A stretch of DNA of 64,000 bases, from assembly GCA_021399445.1 (NCBI GenBank), contig JAJTUQ010000007.1, positions 868,001 to 932,000 on the forward strand, read 5' to 3'. This document shows, one piece after another, positions 49,938 through 60,557 of this stretch. Under the pieces are notes generated by a model that had not been told where the DNA came from, did no database searches, and worked only from the letters and a program-made list of their open reading frames with translations. This DNA comes from Xylogone sp. PMI_703. Taxonomy: Eukaryota; Ascomycota; Leotiomycetes. Each line of letters opens with the position of its first letter. Position 1 is the first letter of the stretch. The position numbers and the translations under genes were made by a program.

Positions 49938-50665
49938 AAAAACATCCTATGTCTATTTAAATCAAAGAACTGGTTATACAGTAAATGGCGTTTGGGTTTG
50001 GGAATCAGGGCTGATAGCTCTCATTTAAGAGTCCTTTTTGAAAGCGGCGATGACTCTAGCTATATAGTATTATGAGATATGAGACATGATATATCTTTTG
50101 GCACTTGCAACTTTGCATCGTGAGTTGCGTCTTCTGGGTGGCCTAATGTATCTATAACGACTAGATGTAACATAATTTTTCCAGCCTGTAATAATCCAAA
50201 TAAAAATTATATTCTCTCAATAAACAGTAGCAGCAGGTATTGTAGCAGGAAGTTGCTGTTTCCATGAGGTGGATAGTTGACAAACCTAACAATAACCACA
50301 ATGATATCAGGGGATATGTAGAGTTTATAAGTCGGGAAAGCCGTGTCTTCATGGGGGCTTAAGATTGCTCTGGCCAAAATTTTGTTGCATGTCTGAGACA
50401 GTTCAATATTCCAAGATGATTGGTTATAAGGTTGCTCTAGTCAAAGTTTTGTTGCATGTCTGGGGGGATATCTGAACATATTCACGAGGTAAATTGCACA
50501 GTAGGCTTTGTTGAGCTTTCTTCGGCCAAAAGCTTTGTTGCATGTCTGTGTTGGCTCAACTTTTTTTAAACCTAGTTACTTATATTTGGAGGCAGGATAA
50601 ATAGGCACTCACATGCATAGATCTCATTTGTAACGGCATAGACAGAATTAGATCGAAAAATCAGA
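49938..50665. other. convergent intergenic region carrying a three-copy repeat
   Basis: Holds the 3' ends of two convergent genes and three imperfect copies of a 31-bp motif (separate entry). No gene seen. Confidence 0.55.
50365..50548. repeat. three imperfect direct repeats sharing TTTGTTGCATGTCTG
   Basis: Copies at 50365-50395, 50432-50462 and 50511-50548. Each has a GCTC/CTTC start, a (GG)CCAAAA-like middle and an identical TTTGTTGCATGTCTG end. Spacing is 67 then about 80 bp. They lie just 3' of the AroM-like gene, probably within its transcript's 3' UTR. Confidence 0.85.
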
Positions 50666-51349
50666 TTAGTGTTCATCATTAAGCGTATCAATAACGACTC
50701 CCTTCGCTAGATATACAACTAGACCAGCCTCTTCCACAGCCTTCCCCTGCGCAACAGTATATCCAAAGCAATCCATAATAGCAGCTGAATATCCTTCACT
50801 TGCCAGCTTCTTTGCTGTCTTTGCAGCTTCATCCAATGACGCATTTGGTGACAATGTGAACGCTTTAACCTCCACAGACTTAGGCAATCTACTAACCCAT
50901 CGTTCGGTCAAGAACGACTGCTGCTCATCAGCAGGGACCAACACAGCCACTTTCTCCCCAGCCTTCCACACTCTCTGTAAGGCTTTCTGATGCAGAACTT
51001 GTCCCGGGAATATGATCTTCGCTGTTGAAGCCACGAGGTTGAACTCACCCGTGCAATCGATAATGATGAGTTGAATGCCCTTGGCTTCACATTCTTGGAT
51101 GCCCCTATTAAGTTCAGGCTCGAGGAGTGATCTGGAGATTAAGACGCGCTCCCCAGATTTAGTAGGTGAGCTGATGGGCATTTCGCCATCTAGGGGTTTG
51201 AGTCTCGTCAGGAGCTCCTCGCGGGTGTAGATATCTAATGGGCAGACATCTATGACATCTTGCTTGGCGAGAGCCCAATCAGGATCTTTTTCAGGTTGGG
51301 ATTGCCCTATTTTTAATAAGGCTACTGGTTTTTCTGATACGTGAGGCAT
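50666..51349 (-). CDS. AroM-family protein
   Basis: Single exon on the minus strand, 227 aa, start ATG 51349, close to the bacterial family's length (about 225). Starts MPHVSEKPVALLKIGQSQPE, matching the AroM opening of a strand followed by IGQSPR. Other family features: VLISRSLLEPELNRGIQECE, GIQLIIIDCTGEF and AIMDCFGYTVAQGKAVEEA; the overall fold is Asp/Glu-racemase-like. In enterobacteria aroM lies with aroL under TyrR control and its reaction is unknown. The Cys pair of racemases is represented by DCTG and DCFG. A single-exon gene from a mostly bacterial family, amid intron-rich neighbours, suggests old horizontal transfer. Confidence 0.75.
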   Translation of the reverse strand: MPHVSEKPVALLKIGQSQPEKDPDWALAKQDVIDVCPLDIYTREELLTRLKPLDGEMPISSPTKSGERVLISRSLLEPELNRGIQECEAKGIQLIIIDCTGEFNLVASTAKIIFPGQVLHQKALQRVWKAGEKVAVLVPADEQQSFLTERWVSRLPKSVEVKAFTLSPNASLDEAAKTAKKLASEGYSAAIMDCFGYTVAQGKAVEEAGLVVYLAKGVVIDTLNDEH

Positions 51350-52008
51350 TTTGGTTTTTATTTATGAATCTTGGACGATGTAAGTAATGGCCTCTGATGA
51401 ATGGCTCTTATCATACGTACTAACGTGCGTAGAACACCTTGACTGAGAAGAGTAGAAAATGAGCAAAGATATTTGGATCTCTGAATATTTCTGAACTCAA
51501 AGAAATGTAACTATGTACTCAGATATATATTATTAGCAATGTTAATCGATGAAAGTATTTACTGAGGTACTAGTTAGAAGCTTGGTCGAATCCGAGAGTG
51601 TTCGGTTTGGCAGTAGAGCCAAGTGTCGGCCGGTGCCGATCAAGGCGAGATTGATTGGATCATCCCCAGACTAATTGAATTGACGGCGTCATCCAGAACA
51701 TAAGTTAACTAGGGATTTTACGTATTACATCATCAAAACTCCTGATTAATTTCTATGTTTGTTAGATAACATCGGGCAGGATGTCGAAAATTCTGTGTTT
51801 ATTAATAAGAGAAAGGGTCTCGACTTATGGATTAGGCAGCCACAGAGTTAATATTTGTAAATACCGAAACTTTGCAGGAGGATCAACACGAGCCACTGCT
51901 CCTCAAAATACACTTCAATGGAGACAGCTCGGTATTCTGAAATGCGGGGGTAAAAGTATAAGATCAAGCAAATTGGACCGTAAAAGGACGGCATACCAGA
52001 TTGCGAAC
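51350..52008. other. intergenic region plus possible 5' extension of the VOC gene
   Basis: The frame of the next gene is open back to an ATG at 51781, which would add 76 mostly basic residues. The rest is AT-rich. Confidence 0.45.
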
Positions 52009-52564
52009 ATGTCTTCATCTGATGGTACTCTTCCTCCGTTATCCCACACACTGGAGACTTGTCTCTATGTGAAGGATCTTGCAAAATCGGTTACCTTCTA
52101 TAAAAATGCTTTGAAGAGCGATCCTTCCTTGGAAACGGTACGTTCAAGATTTGCAGTAGTTCACTACTTTGTTGTCCATTTTTCATTGCTCATTAATGAA
52201 TCAGCCCCGAGTGGCCGTATTTCCCATTGGGATAACAACGCTATTGCTATTCCAGCTGGGCACCACGGCTTCAGATATAAATTCTCCCGCAGGAACAATT
52301 GCGGGTCATGGACCAACGGAATCGATCCTTTCTTTACTCATGACTCAAAGCAGTGACAATAATACCCAGCTTCTCAAACAACATTTCTGTATTGCTGTCA
52401 AAGATCCAGATGACGTGCAACAATGGGATGCGCATCTTGAAAAAAATGATGTCCGGATACTGGGCCGTATGGATTGGAAACTAGGAGGAAAGAGTGTATA
52501 TTTTCAAGATCCGGATGGACATGTAGCTGAAATTGGATCGAGAGGCATCTGGACCCATTACTGA
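52009..52564 (+). CDS. glyoxalase/bleomycin-resistance (VOC) superfamily protein
   Basis: Two exons, 52009-52137 and 52205-52564, with a 67-nt phase-0 intron; 162 aa from ATG 52009 (MSSSDGTLPPLSHTLETCLY). One VOC domain: first beta-alpha-beta unit LETCLYVKDLAKSVTFYKNA, and the second half HFCIAVKDPDDVQQWDAHLE, followed by GGKSVYFQDPDGHVAEI with the metal-ligand-type Glu. Metal ligands would be His near 14, His in KQHFCIAV and Glu in VAEIGS. Substrate is unknown; these proteins include dioxygenases, glyoxalases and resistance proteins. ATG 52009 is chosen because family members begin close to the first beta strand. An in-frame ATG at 51781 would add a basic 76-residue leader (see findings). 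Confidence 0.82.
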
Positions 52565-53282
52565 GATACCATTATGAGAAATCTGTTTTCCCACTTTCTG
52601 TAGCAAAATATAACGAGTCTCTCTTGTAGGTTGAATTGGAGTTGAGCAACAATGGGCCAGTCAGATAATATTGGTGGTCTTGTGAAGTCGCTTACATCAC
52701 GCAAGCATGATTTGATGCTTAATTTACATTCCGATGACAAATTAATGCTGAAGTAAACAGTAATAAAAGAGTTTTACATTATCCTGATTTCAGAATCTGA
52801 AGATCTACTAGCGTTGACATGCACGAGCAGGTTAATAAGTGACTTAGAAGGATGTGAGGATGACTGAGAACTCGACCCCTCCAACACTAGATTCCGATGT
52901 GGCTAGTTTCACCGCCAAGCTCTCTCCACAACTCGGGCTCTAGAACCTTATTGCTCATGCCAGTGATACAACCTCCTACTCTGGTAATCCTCACACGCAG
53001 TTTCTGGTGACGAGAGTGGAGGAACTCCGTCACGCCTTTCATATTGGTCATGCCAATTTGGCTTTATAATACTATAGTCATGGTTTTGGAAATGTGATAT
53101 TTTTGGATTTGTAAAACGTCGATTTATTTACTAAGGGAAGATGGGCAGCTTGAGAAAGGTATATAGAGATAGGTAGGCTGTTCTTGTCTTTACACATCAA
53201 AGCCACGAAATCAAACCAAAAACTCGAATTGCAATACGAGTTTCTTCATAGTTTTATCCCAAATTTTCATCATTTTCTTACA
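52565..53282. other. intergenic region, no gene seen
   Basis: Short frames only. The next gene's frame extends upstream to 53184 without evidence that this part is translated. Confidence 0.5.
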
Positions 53283-54083
53283 ATGGCTCCATCAAGTTTC
53301 AAGAGTTCTCTAACCATCACACACATCACCACCGCATGTGCAATTATAGACATCGGAGGCGTTAAACTGCTCACAGACCCAGTCTTTGCTCCCGCAGGCA
53401 CAGAATGGGATAGAGGCTATATTGTGCTGAAGAACTCCGAGTCCCCAGCTCTGGAACTAAAAGACCTTCCACCCATCGATGGCGTTCTCCTAAGCCACGA
53501 GGATCATCCTGACAATCTAGATGAACTGGGTCGGCAACTCCTGGATGGGCGGCATGTTCTGACCACTATGGACGGAGCAAAGAATCTGGCACCACGACCT
53601 GGAGTAAAGGGCCTTCAGCCTTGGGAGACTACCACCTTTGTCGTCGGCGGCAAGACTTTCCAAGTAACTGCGACTCCATGCGATCATGTGCCTGGAAACG
53701 AATGCATAGGCTTCATCCTCACCGCGGACGATTTCGGGACTGGTGCTAATGGCCTCCCAAATGCTATCTACTTCTCAGGAGATACCGTCTACATGGAGGA
53801 GTTCAAGAAGATCCCTTCCGAGTTCAATGTTCTTGCCGCAATCCTCAACCTCGGTGCCGCTTCTGCCCCGTTCTCTACCGGCCCAGTTCAGATCACTATG
53901 GATGGGAGACAGGCTGCGCAGCTCTTGCGTGAGCTCGACGCTGAAGTACTGATCCCAATGCACTATGAGTGGTGGGGCCACTTCACAGAGGGTGGGGAGG
54001 AATTGAAGAAAATCTTCCAAGAAGAGGGTATCGCGGAGAAAATCTGCTGGCTCACTCCAGGGCAATCGAAGAAGGTATTTTAA
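53283..54083 (+). CDS. metallo-beta-lactamase-fold hydrolase (UlaG-like)
   Basis: Single exon, 266 aa from ATG 53283 (context ACAATGG, MAPSSFKSSLTITHITTACA). A second ATG-less extension upstream was not used. Domain order is that of UlaG-like MBL proteins: GVKLLTDPVFAP, the metal-site motif LLSHEDHPDNLDELGR near residue 80, TPCDHVPGNECIGF near 140, AIYFSGDTVY near 160, and IPMHYEWWGHF near 225. The usual HxHxDH is here SHEDHPDN, so one His is replaced by Glu. Similar variants occur in a fungal branch of the family. Cytosolic, as no signal peptide is seen. Substrate unknown. Confidence 0.85.
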   Translation: MAPSSFKSSLTITHITTACAIIDIGGVKLLTDPVFAPAGTEWDRGYIVLKNSESPALELKDLPPIDGVLLSHEDHPDNLDELGRQLLDGRHVLTTMDGAKNLAPRPGVKGLQPWETTTFVVGGKTFQVTATPCDHVPGNECIGFILTADDFGTGANGLPNAIYFSGDTVYMEEFKKIPSEFNVLAAILNLGAASAPFSTGPVQITMDGRQAAQLLRELDAEVLIPMHYEWWGHFTEGGEELKKIFQEEGIAEKICWLTPGQSKKVF

Positions 54084-54666
54084 TTGACTAAAAAGTTTGG
54101 TGGGTATTAGCAGAGAGCTGGTTTTTGTGATATGTAATTAATTTTAAAAAACATGCTTTTCCGACTATCAAATTACCGCCCAAAATCCTGTGTTGAGATC
54201 TGTGTAGACCAATAATGGTATTAACTTTGCCTACAGACAAAATATCAGAACCCTTCTACAGATCAACCAAAACTCCTTCCAATCAGTTGGGACAAAAAAT
54301 TCAACCAGCCATACATGTAATTTTAAGCTACCTTGTTACACACACAAAGACACTCGCGCTCACATACCCAACCACACCGTAAAACGACCCGCTCGCTGCC
54401 CGGCAAAATGTCAAAAGAAATGTAGACATCTTCCCTATATTTCAAAACCCTTTCCCGTTTCCCGAATTCGTACACAACAGACCCAAGGAATGGATATTAT
54501 GAAGCACAAGGTGGAACAAAAGATTATGTGTCATCCGGAACTCTCGCTATGCAATCGATTATAGGTTTAAGGAAAATGGCGATGGCGAGAATATAGATCG
54601 AAATAAATCCTCCACATTTCACTCAGTAGACCTCACCTCGCGGCGAGACTCTAAATGTGGTACTCT
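54084..54666. other. convergent intergenic region, no gene seen
   Basis: 3' flanks of the MBL gene and ste50; nothing recognised. Confidence 0.5.
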
Positions 54667-56340
54667 TTAGATAATTCCACCCGGTGGGTCGTATATTGCA
54701 CCAGCTTGATGCGGTAGGCGTGCACCATTCCTGCCATCAAGCCCTGCACTTCCGGGAGCATCGGTACCACCGTCCGTGGCTGTATTCTGGATTTTCCGTA
54801 ACATGAACATCGGTTTCTTGCCTTCCTTATCCAGCTGCTTGAATAGGATCAAAGGTTTCTCCTCCATGCCTAGACACCGTTCCTTATCTCCGTAAACGAT
54901 GTATAAGGCGTATTCATCCCAAGGTGCATTAATATTATATTTCTTCAAGGCTGCAGGTAGTACTTTGTAGCATGGATCATCCATGCTGACCCGGAATGAC
55001 TTGAATATTTCCACGGAAGACGATCCAGAAGGGGTATCAAGTGCTGGAGTCTGGGCTCTGCGTGCCGGAGCTGGTTTTGTGCTATCTCGAGCATTGTACG
55101 AATGTGACTGATATTGCCGGTCTGCTTCATTCTGAGGGAATACACTTCGACCGGGTGTGGTTTGTTGTTCGGAGCGATATGAACGAGACGCAAGTGTCGA
55201 GCCGCTGAGCATTGGGGGGGACGTTGGCGATGGTTGATTTGGTGATAACTGGCCAGGAGAATTTGCCGATAGTGTAGCGCCATTCATAGCTGCTAGATGA
55301 GAAGATGATAATACGGCTCTCTCTGCAGCATTGGCGGGATCCAAAGCCTGCTCCATAAGTGACCTCTCTTGACCGGATTGCATGTAAGTTGGAGATGAAC
55401 TCTTTGGTTGATCTAAGTACAGTTGTTTGGTAGAGTACGACCTTGATAAACCACCTGCAGAGGGTAATGAAGAAGGTGTCGGAGCTGGTGGCGAGACTGT
55501 AGGTGGATTGTCGTATGGATAAGTGGTCTGGTTTGCGGTATTCGGGGGGTGGTACTGTTGTGTCCCTGGCTGTCCTGGTAGTGGTTGCGCTTCTTTTGCC
55601 ATGCGAAATACTGGGAGTAGGTCTTCCCGCAAACGGGCGTATTCTTGCGTTATCCGCCGTAACTCCTGCTCAGCGATTGTCATTCGCTCGTCTCTGAGCC
55701 GCAACTGTTCGACTAGATGCTTGATATCCTTCAGTGTTGCTGTTGCGTACTGGGCCTCCGCATCCGCAGCTTAGCAGGTGTTAGCACTATGAGCTTAAAT
55801 AAATCCACAAGCCAATGATAAACTCACAGAGAGGAACATAATCATCGCTTTCTATAGGTATATCTTGTTTGACCTTGATATCGTAGACGCTTTTGAGGAT
55901 CGTGAGTCGATGACCAACGCTAGTAACACCCATCTGCTTCAGGTCCTCATGTTGTAATCCTATTAATGCTGCACCAACAATCTCGTTTTCTTTCTCTACA
56001 TCAGCACCCGGAAAAAATACCTCCATAGAGCAGAGCGCTAAAGCGCCATACCTAAGAATTGGTCGCCATACTGTCCCAAGCCGAGGCTGGCAACGAAATC
56101 CGCACACTCCTCTGCAGTCCACTCAGAGATTATGGTTTCGGGTAGTCGGTCACCACTGCTGTGATTTCCGTATGTCGTAGGTGTATGCTCGTTCGAACTC
56201 GGTTCCTCGGAATCGGTAGGTGAAGCCTCGTCGTCCGTAGCTAGCACGGGTGAACTATCATGGACACTCCGCTCGTACTCATCATCAGCATCGGATTCTG
56301 CGTAGGCTGTGCCTGACTCGAATGCTGAATCGAACGCCAT
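54667..56340 (-). CDS. ste50: Ste50-type MAPK adaptor (SAM + RA domains)
   Basis: Exons on the minus strand: 56340-56052, 55995-55828 and 55769-54667, 519 aa; introns of 56 and 58 nt, phases consistent. An acidic N-terminus precedes a SAM domain at about residues 68-140 (EWTAEECADFVASLGLGQYG, GLQHEDLKQMGVTSVGHRLT), split by the first intron. A short coiled coil (HLVEQLRLRDERMTIAEQEL) and a Pro/Ser/Gln-rich linker lead to a Ras-association domain at about 400-490 (VEIFKSFRVSMDDPCYKVLP, WDEYALYIVYGDKERCLGME). Ste50 links Ste11-type MAPKKK (via SAM) to Cdc42/Ras-type GTPases (via RA) in mating, filamentation, osmotic and, in plant pathogens, infection signalling. Downstream neighbour on the same strand's 5' side is the bud14-like polarity gene. 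Confidence 0.95.
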
Positions 56341-56941
56341 TGTGCCTGTGCCTGTGACTCAACGAGTGCGGGTTTGACGGTTGGAGATGGCAATCCTCAA
56401 GCAGTGAATTCGAACTGACCAAGATATGGAGGTGCTCCTCGATGCGGCTAGCGGCCTACGGTCAAAGCGCTTGGTGTGGGTAATAATAGAGCGCCCAAGC
56501 TGGTGACCACTAAGAACTTTTGACAGGAATACGTAGCGGCTGACGAGTTCTGGCCAATTGGCCACTCTGGTTTAAGGCACCAAACAGTTCAAACAAAATA
56601 TCTACTCCTCTTGACGTTTGGAGTTTCATCATAATGCTAATAATCAATATGTTTCTAGGAGTTTTCACATTGTCAGGGTTTTGAATCTCGGATCCTTGTT
56701 TGCTAGAAACTAGGGGTAAGGAAAGCGAAACATTTCTGGAGAAGAACTATGTAAGGGGTAACAAGTAACACAACTAGGGAGCAAGCTCCCATCCGTCGAA
56801 GAAGCAAAATGTTACAAAAGGTATCTACAAGCAATCATCGTGCCGCTAATAATATACACCTATACGCCAACTCGACAGACAATTGCAAACGACTTCATAA
56901 CTGTCATTATATTTTTCTTTTTTTTGGGTATCCTCTGAGAT
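56341..56941. other. intergenic region, no gene seen
   Basis: ste50 promoter and the 3' flank of the bud14-like gene. Confidence 0.5.
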
Positions 56942-59914
56942 TTACGCGATAGTCTGTGTCCTCATCTTACGGGCCAGCCAGTCGCCGAGCATACTATCCA
57001 GACGCTGTATACGATCAGTATCCTGTTTTTTTAATTTCAGAGACGTTAAACTTACGTTTGTAATATCTGCAAGCTTCGCATTTTCCTCCCTGAACAGATC
57101 TCCCGTGATGGGATGATCTGGGCCTGCAGGGACCACCCCGGATTTGTCATATACAACGACTAACAAATCCTTGATTTCCGAATCATCATCGAAGAAAGTT
57201 CTCAGGTGAGCATCACTCCAAGTAGGTGTGGAAGCCGACGTGGTAGTACTTTCTGCACCTTTCTTCTCCTGTACATCTTCCGCCTCAATGAGTTCTGGCG
57301 ATGGAGATGACACAGGTGACGGGGGTTCGTCTTGGCTCGATGAATCAACTGTAAGACCAGGAGGATAAGACTGTGAAGTTGCGATGGGCGAAACTTGAAC
57401 TGGAGACTCTGATAGACTTTCCTCCATGACATTTTTCTGATCTGCTGGTGCCCCAGAATAACTATTCGGAAAGGCGCCAGGTATTGGCCGTTGGGGTTGT
57501 TTGCTAAAGTCTGTAGCTTGCTGCTCAATCGGTGAAAACCCGGATGACGAATCAAGGCTATCTTGTTTTGCCTGTACCGGCCGTGATGTCGTGGAGACGG
57601 AGACACCAGGCTTTTGACTGCTCGCTGCTCTGAGAACCTCAGATTCTTGCGAGGTCTCAGCCTCATCCCGTTCTTCGGATTGAACTAGACGCATAGAAGG
57701 TGTTTGTGCTGAATCAGCTTGGATCGACCGCTCAGTAGATGTGGATTGTGAGGTTTCCATGTTCTTTGAGTCTGATGCAGTACCTGGACGTCTGGTTGGT
57801 GAACTTTCTCCGCGTGGCTGTTTGTGTAATTTGTTAGGCTTTTGCGCTGGCTCTTCTGTGGAAACCAATTCTTCTGAATCTTTGCTTGGCGCCGGGGAAG
57901 CTCTAGCATTTTCCAATGAACGTTTGCCCATTATCAACTCGTCTATATCCTCATCTTGTGATTTAGACTTTTTGTCCTTGCGTTTGAAAAGGCCACTAAG
58001 CATTCCGGATTTCTTGTCTTTGTCTTTCTTATCTTTCTTATCCTTCTGATTCTTAGCTTTATCTGGAGAATCTTTCTCAAGGCTTGCACGTTGTTTGGAC
58101 TCATTGGAGGTCCGTGTGGATGTGCTGGAGTCATCGCGGAGCAAATTAGGTGTGAGAGTAATTTTCCGGGTCTCCACGGAATCATCTTTGAAGAACGAAT
58201 CTGTATTTCGTACGGTGCCATTGCGTGATCTATTACTTTCATGTCTTCCTTCAAACATCTCTTCACTGTTCCGAGATTCTGAACTTCCCCTAGCCCCAGA
58301 ATCCACGTCGGCAGAATCTGACTTAGCGTCACGAAGTTCAGCGCGCGGCTTGAGAGGTTCAACTGGAGATATCTCGTCGTCTTGCGTCTGGTCATGCTGT
58401 GTCTCTGCTTGTTGCTCCGACTGACCAAAAAGATCACCGCTATCATCCTCCTCCTCGGTAGAATAGTCAACATCAGAAGCTTCAACGTAAGTAGGCGCGG
58501 CAAACGTGACTGTCTTGGAATATTTGCGTCGAATTTTACTCAACGTGCTTTTAGACTTTTCTGCTGCATCTCCAAGCATAGTAGAAGTAAGCTGTATAAA
58601 TTAGATTTCTGTGTTCAGCGGGGCTACTAGTATACATACATCAATATTCCTATGTTTGTTAAGACGTGCTAATCGCTCGGTGGGGGTTTCGATATGTTCC
58701 GCGGGTAGATAACCTGAATGTGTTAAGAAGTTGTCACCCAGGCACCGGCAATGCTCTTCTTACCGATGCTGCTGTCCTTGACGACTCTCACAAGCCACCA
58801 ATAGCTGTTACTATCATCTAAAAGAACCATAGTGTCACCTTTGGTTGCGTTCGCTTGGCCCTCAACGGTGGCTACGAAAGTATGAAGCGCATACACGAAT
58901 TCGAAATCGATATCCTCTGATTCTTGTAAGCATTCTCCACCCCAACCTGAATCAATAAATCTAGGGTGTGGATCAAAGGGTATATCATTATCATCACTAT
59001 CATCTTCTTCATTTTCTGATAAATCACAAGTATTCGGAACTTCCGATACTGTATCTTTCGAAGGGTTAAGGATGATGTCGTAACCATCATCACTGTGATT
59101 TTCTCCTGAATTGTCATATACTAAATCGATTTCAGGCAAGGTATGGTCGCATATTGATCTATTACTGCCATCATCCCCGAGGTCATTATCTGCGCTGGCA
59201 CTCACAGCGAGATGGTCGGCCATATCCGTCTCACCTTCCTGACATTCAATAATATCACCGTCGCCTTGAGCTGGATGCCCACTATGAAGAAGATGATAGT
59301 TGTGGGTACTTTTACTCACTTGAGTTTTGATATAATCGCAAGAACTGCACCGAGCAAGTAAGGGGTAGAAGATGGGTTTCTCTACGTAGGGCGAAGAACT
59401 TCCATCCCACGCTTGTGAAACTGGTGTACCGCTCGGTGAAGAGTGAAGTACTGAATCAGACCTTCTGGGCCAGCGGTGGGGAATCGGAGGAAGAGAATAC
59501 CCACCATCGTCGATGGATGGAGAGCTAGATATCTTATCCATCATGTCATCATCCAACCCATCGTCCCCTTCCGCATCAGCCATTTCCGCATCCTCAGTGG
59601 CGGAAACCGTATGTCCACCATTCTGCGCTACAGCGAGGTTATCTTCCCCATCTTCACCGTCATCGTTGTCCCATTCCTTGGATAGTTCAGTGCCGTCTGA
59701 GTGCTCTCGCAACATTTCTGCCTGGTGTGGTGCTGGAGGGCCTGCGCCTAGAGGAGCGGGATGTTCTGGTTGTTTGCTGTGGTCCTTCGCCGAAGGCGCA
59801 TTATGGTCCTGAAGATCAATCGTATCTATAAGCAATAAACAATTAATATCTCGAGATAAACCCATCGGGTTTAATAGCAGACTAACCTGCCCGTATAATT
59901 TGTGGTCGTGTCAT
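56942..59914 (-). CDS. SH3-domain polarity protein, Bud14/Tea4-like
   Basis: Exons on the minus strand: 59914-59887, 59825-58764, 58713-58640 and 58591-56942; 937 aa. Introns are 61, 50 and 48 nt; phases agree. Starts MTRPQIIRADTIDLQDHNAP. An acidic N-terminal region contains NDDGEDGEDN and many Asp/Glu runs. The SH3 domain spans about residues 312-372 (VYALHTFVATVEGQANATKG, DSNSYWWLVRVVKDSSIGYL), split by intron 2, directly followed by ETPTERLARLNKHRN and VTFAAPTYVEASDVDYS, blocks typical of Bud14/Tea4. A long Ser/Lys-rich disordered part and a C-terminal helix (REENAKLADITN, LDSMLGDWLARKMRTQ) complete it. Bud14/Tea4 recruit protein phosphatase 1 and formin regulators to growth sites. A 33-nt stretch at 57055-57023 may be an extra intron (see findings), which would give 926 aa. 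Confidence 0.88.
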
Positions 59915-60557
59915 AGTGGACGGAGGACATCAAGTCCTTAACTTAAGAGGGGGAAAAAGAAATGTTTGGTGTAAATAGTATCGTTCGGAGCGTCGTAACA
60001 AAAGAACCACGGGAGTCTGACAGCAAATTATGCCATCCAAAGGACGTATCAATGATAAAAACCCAGTTTTCCAGAGTTTCCGACCTCAGTATTCCTTATC
60101 ACACTTCAATCAAAATGAGCGACAACAGCAATGGTGCTGCGACAAACCTATCTAGCAGGGAGTTAGGAGGGAAGGGGGCTGGGAGCGCGGGTGCGGTCGG
60201 CGCCGAGTAGTGAAAGAAGTTCTGGCAGAAAAAGATCGACTATGACCAGCGTAGTCGCTAGATATCTCGAGAGAGTGTAGAAAGAATAGGATGAAGTTAT
60301 CGATTGATCGCTCCTGGTGTGTAATTGAAGAGATCAAGGAAACATGAAACCTCGCAGTCGTGCAAAGCGGACATGGGGCTGTTCCACAATTTTGGGGGGA
60401 ACCTATCCTTTTGTCCCGACCCCTAAACCAGATTAGGACAGGCTGGCGATCCTTTGCAGGTGGCACGCATTAAGAACTTTGATGAGGGCCGTAAGATCTT
60501 ACAGTATCACGTAGTCATACAAGGAGATTCTCATGCTGAGCAGATAATATCATTCAG
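59915..60557. other. intergenic region, no supported gene
   Basis: Contains a 31-codon plus frame with ATG near 60115 (MSDNSNGAATNLSSRELGGK...), in decent context, but too short and unrecognised to call. Confidence 0.45.

Noticed and set aside
60115..60210. 31-codon ORF MSDNSNGAATN...
   Set aside because: Too short and low complexity; could be a leader peptide, but no evidence.
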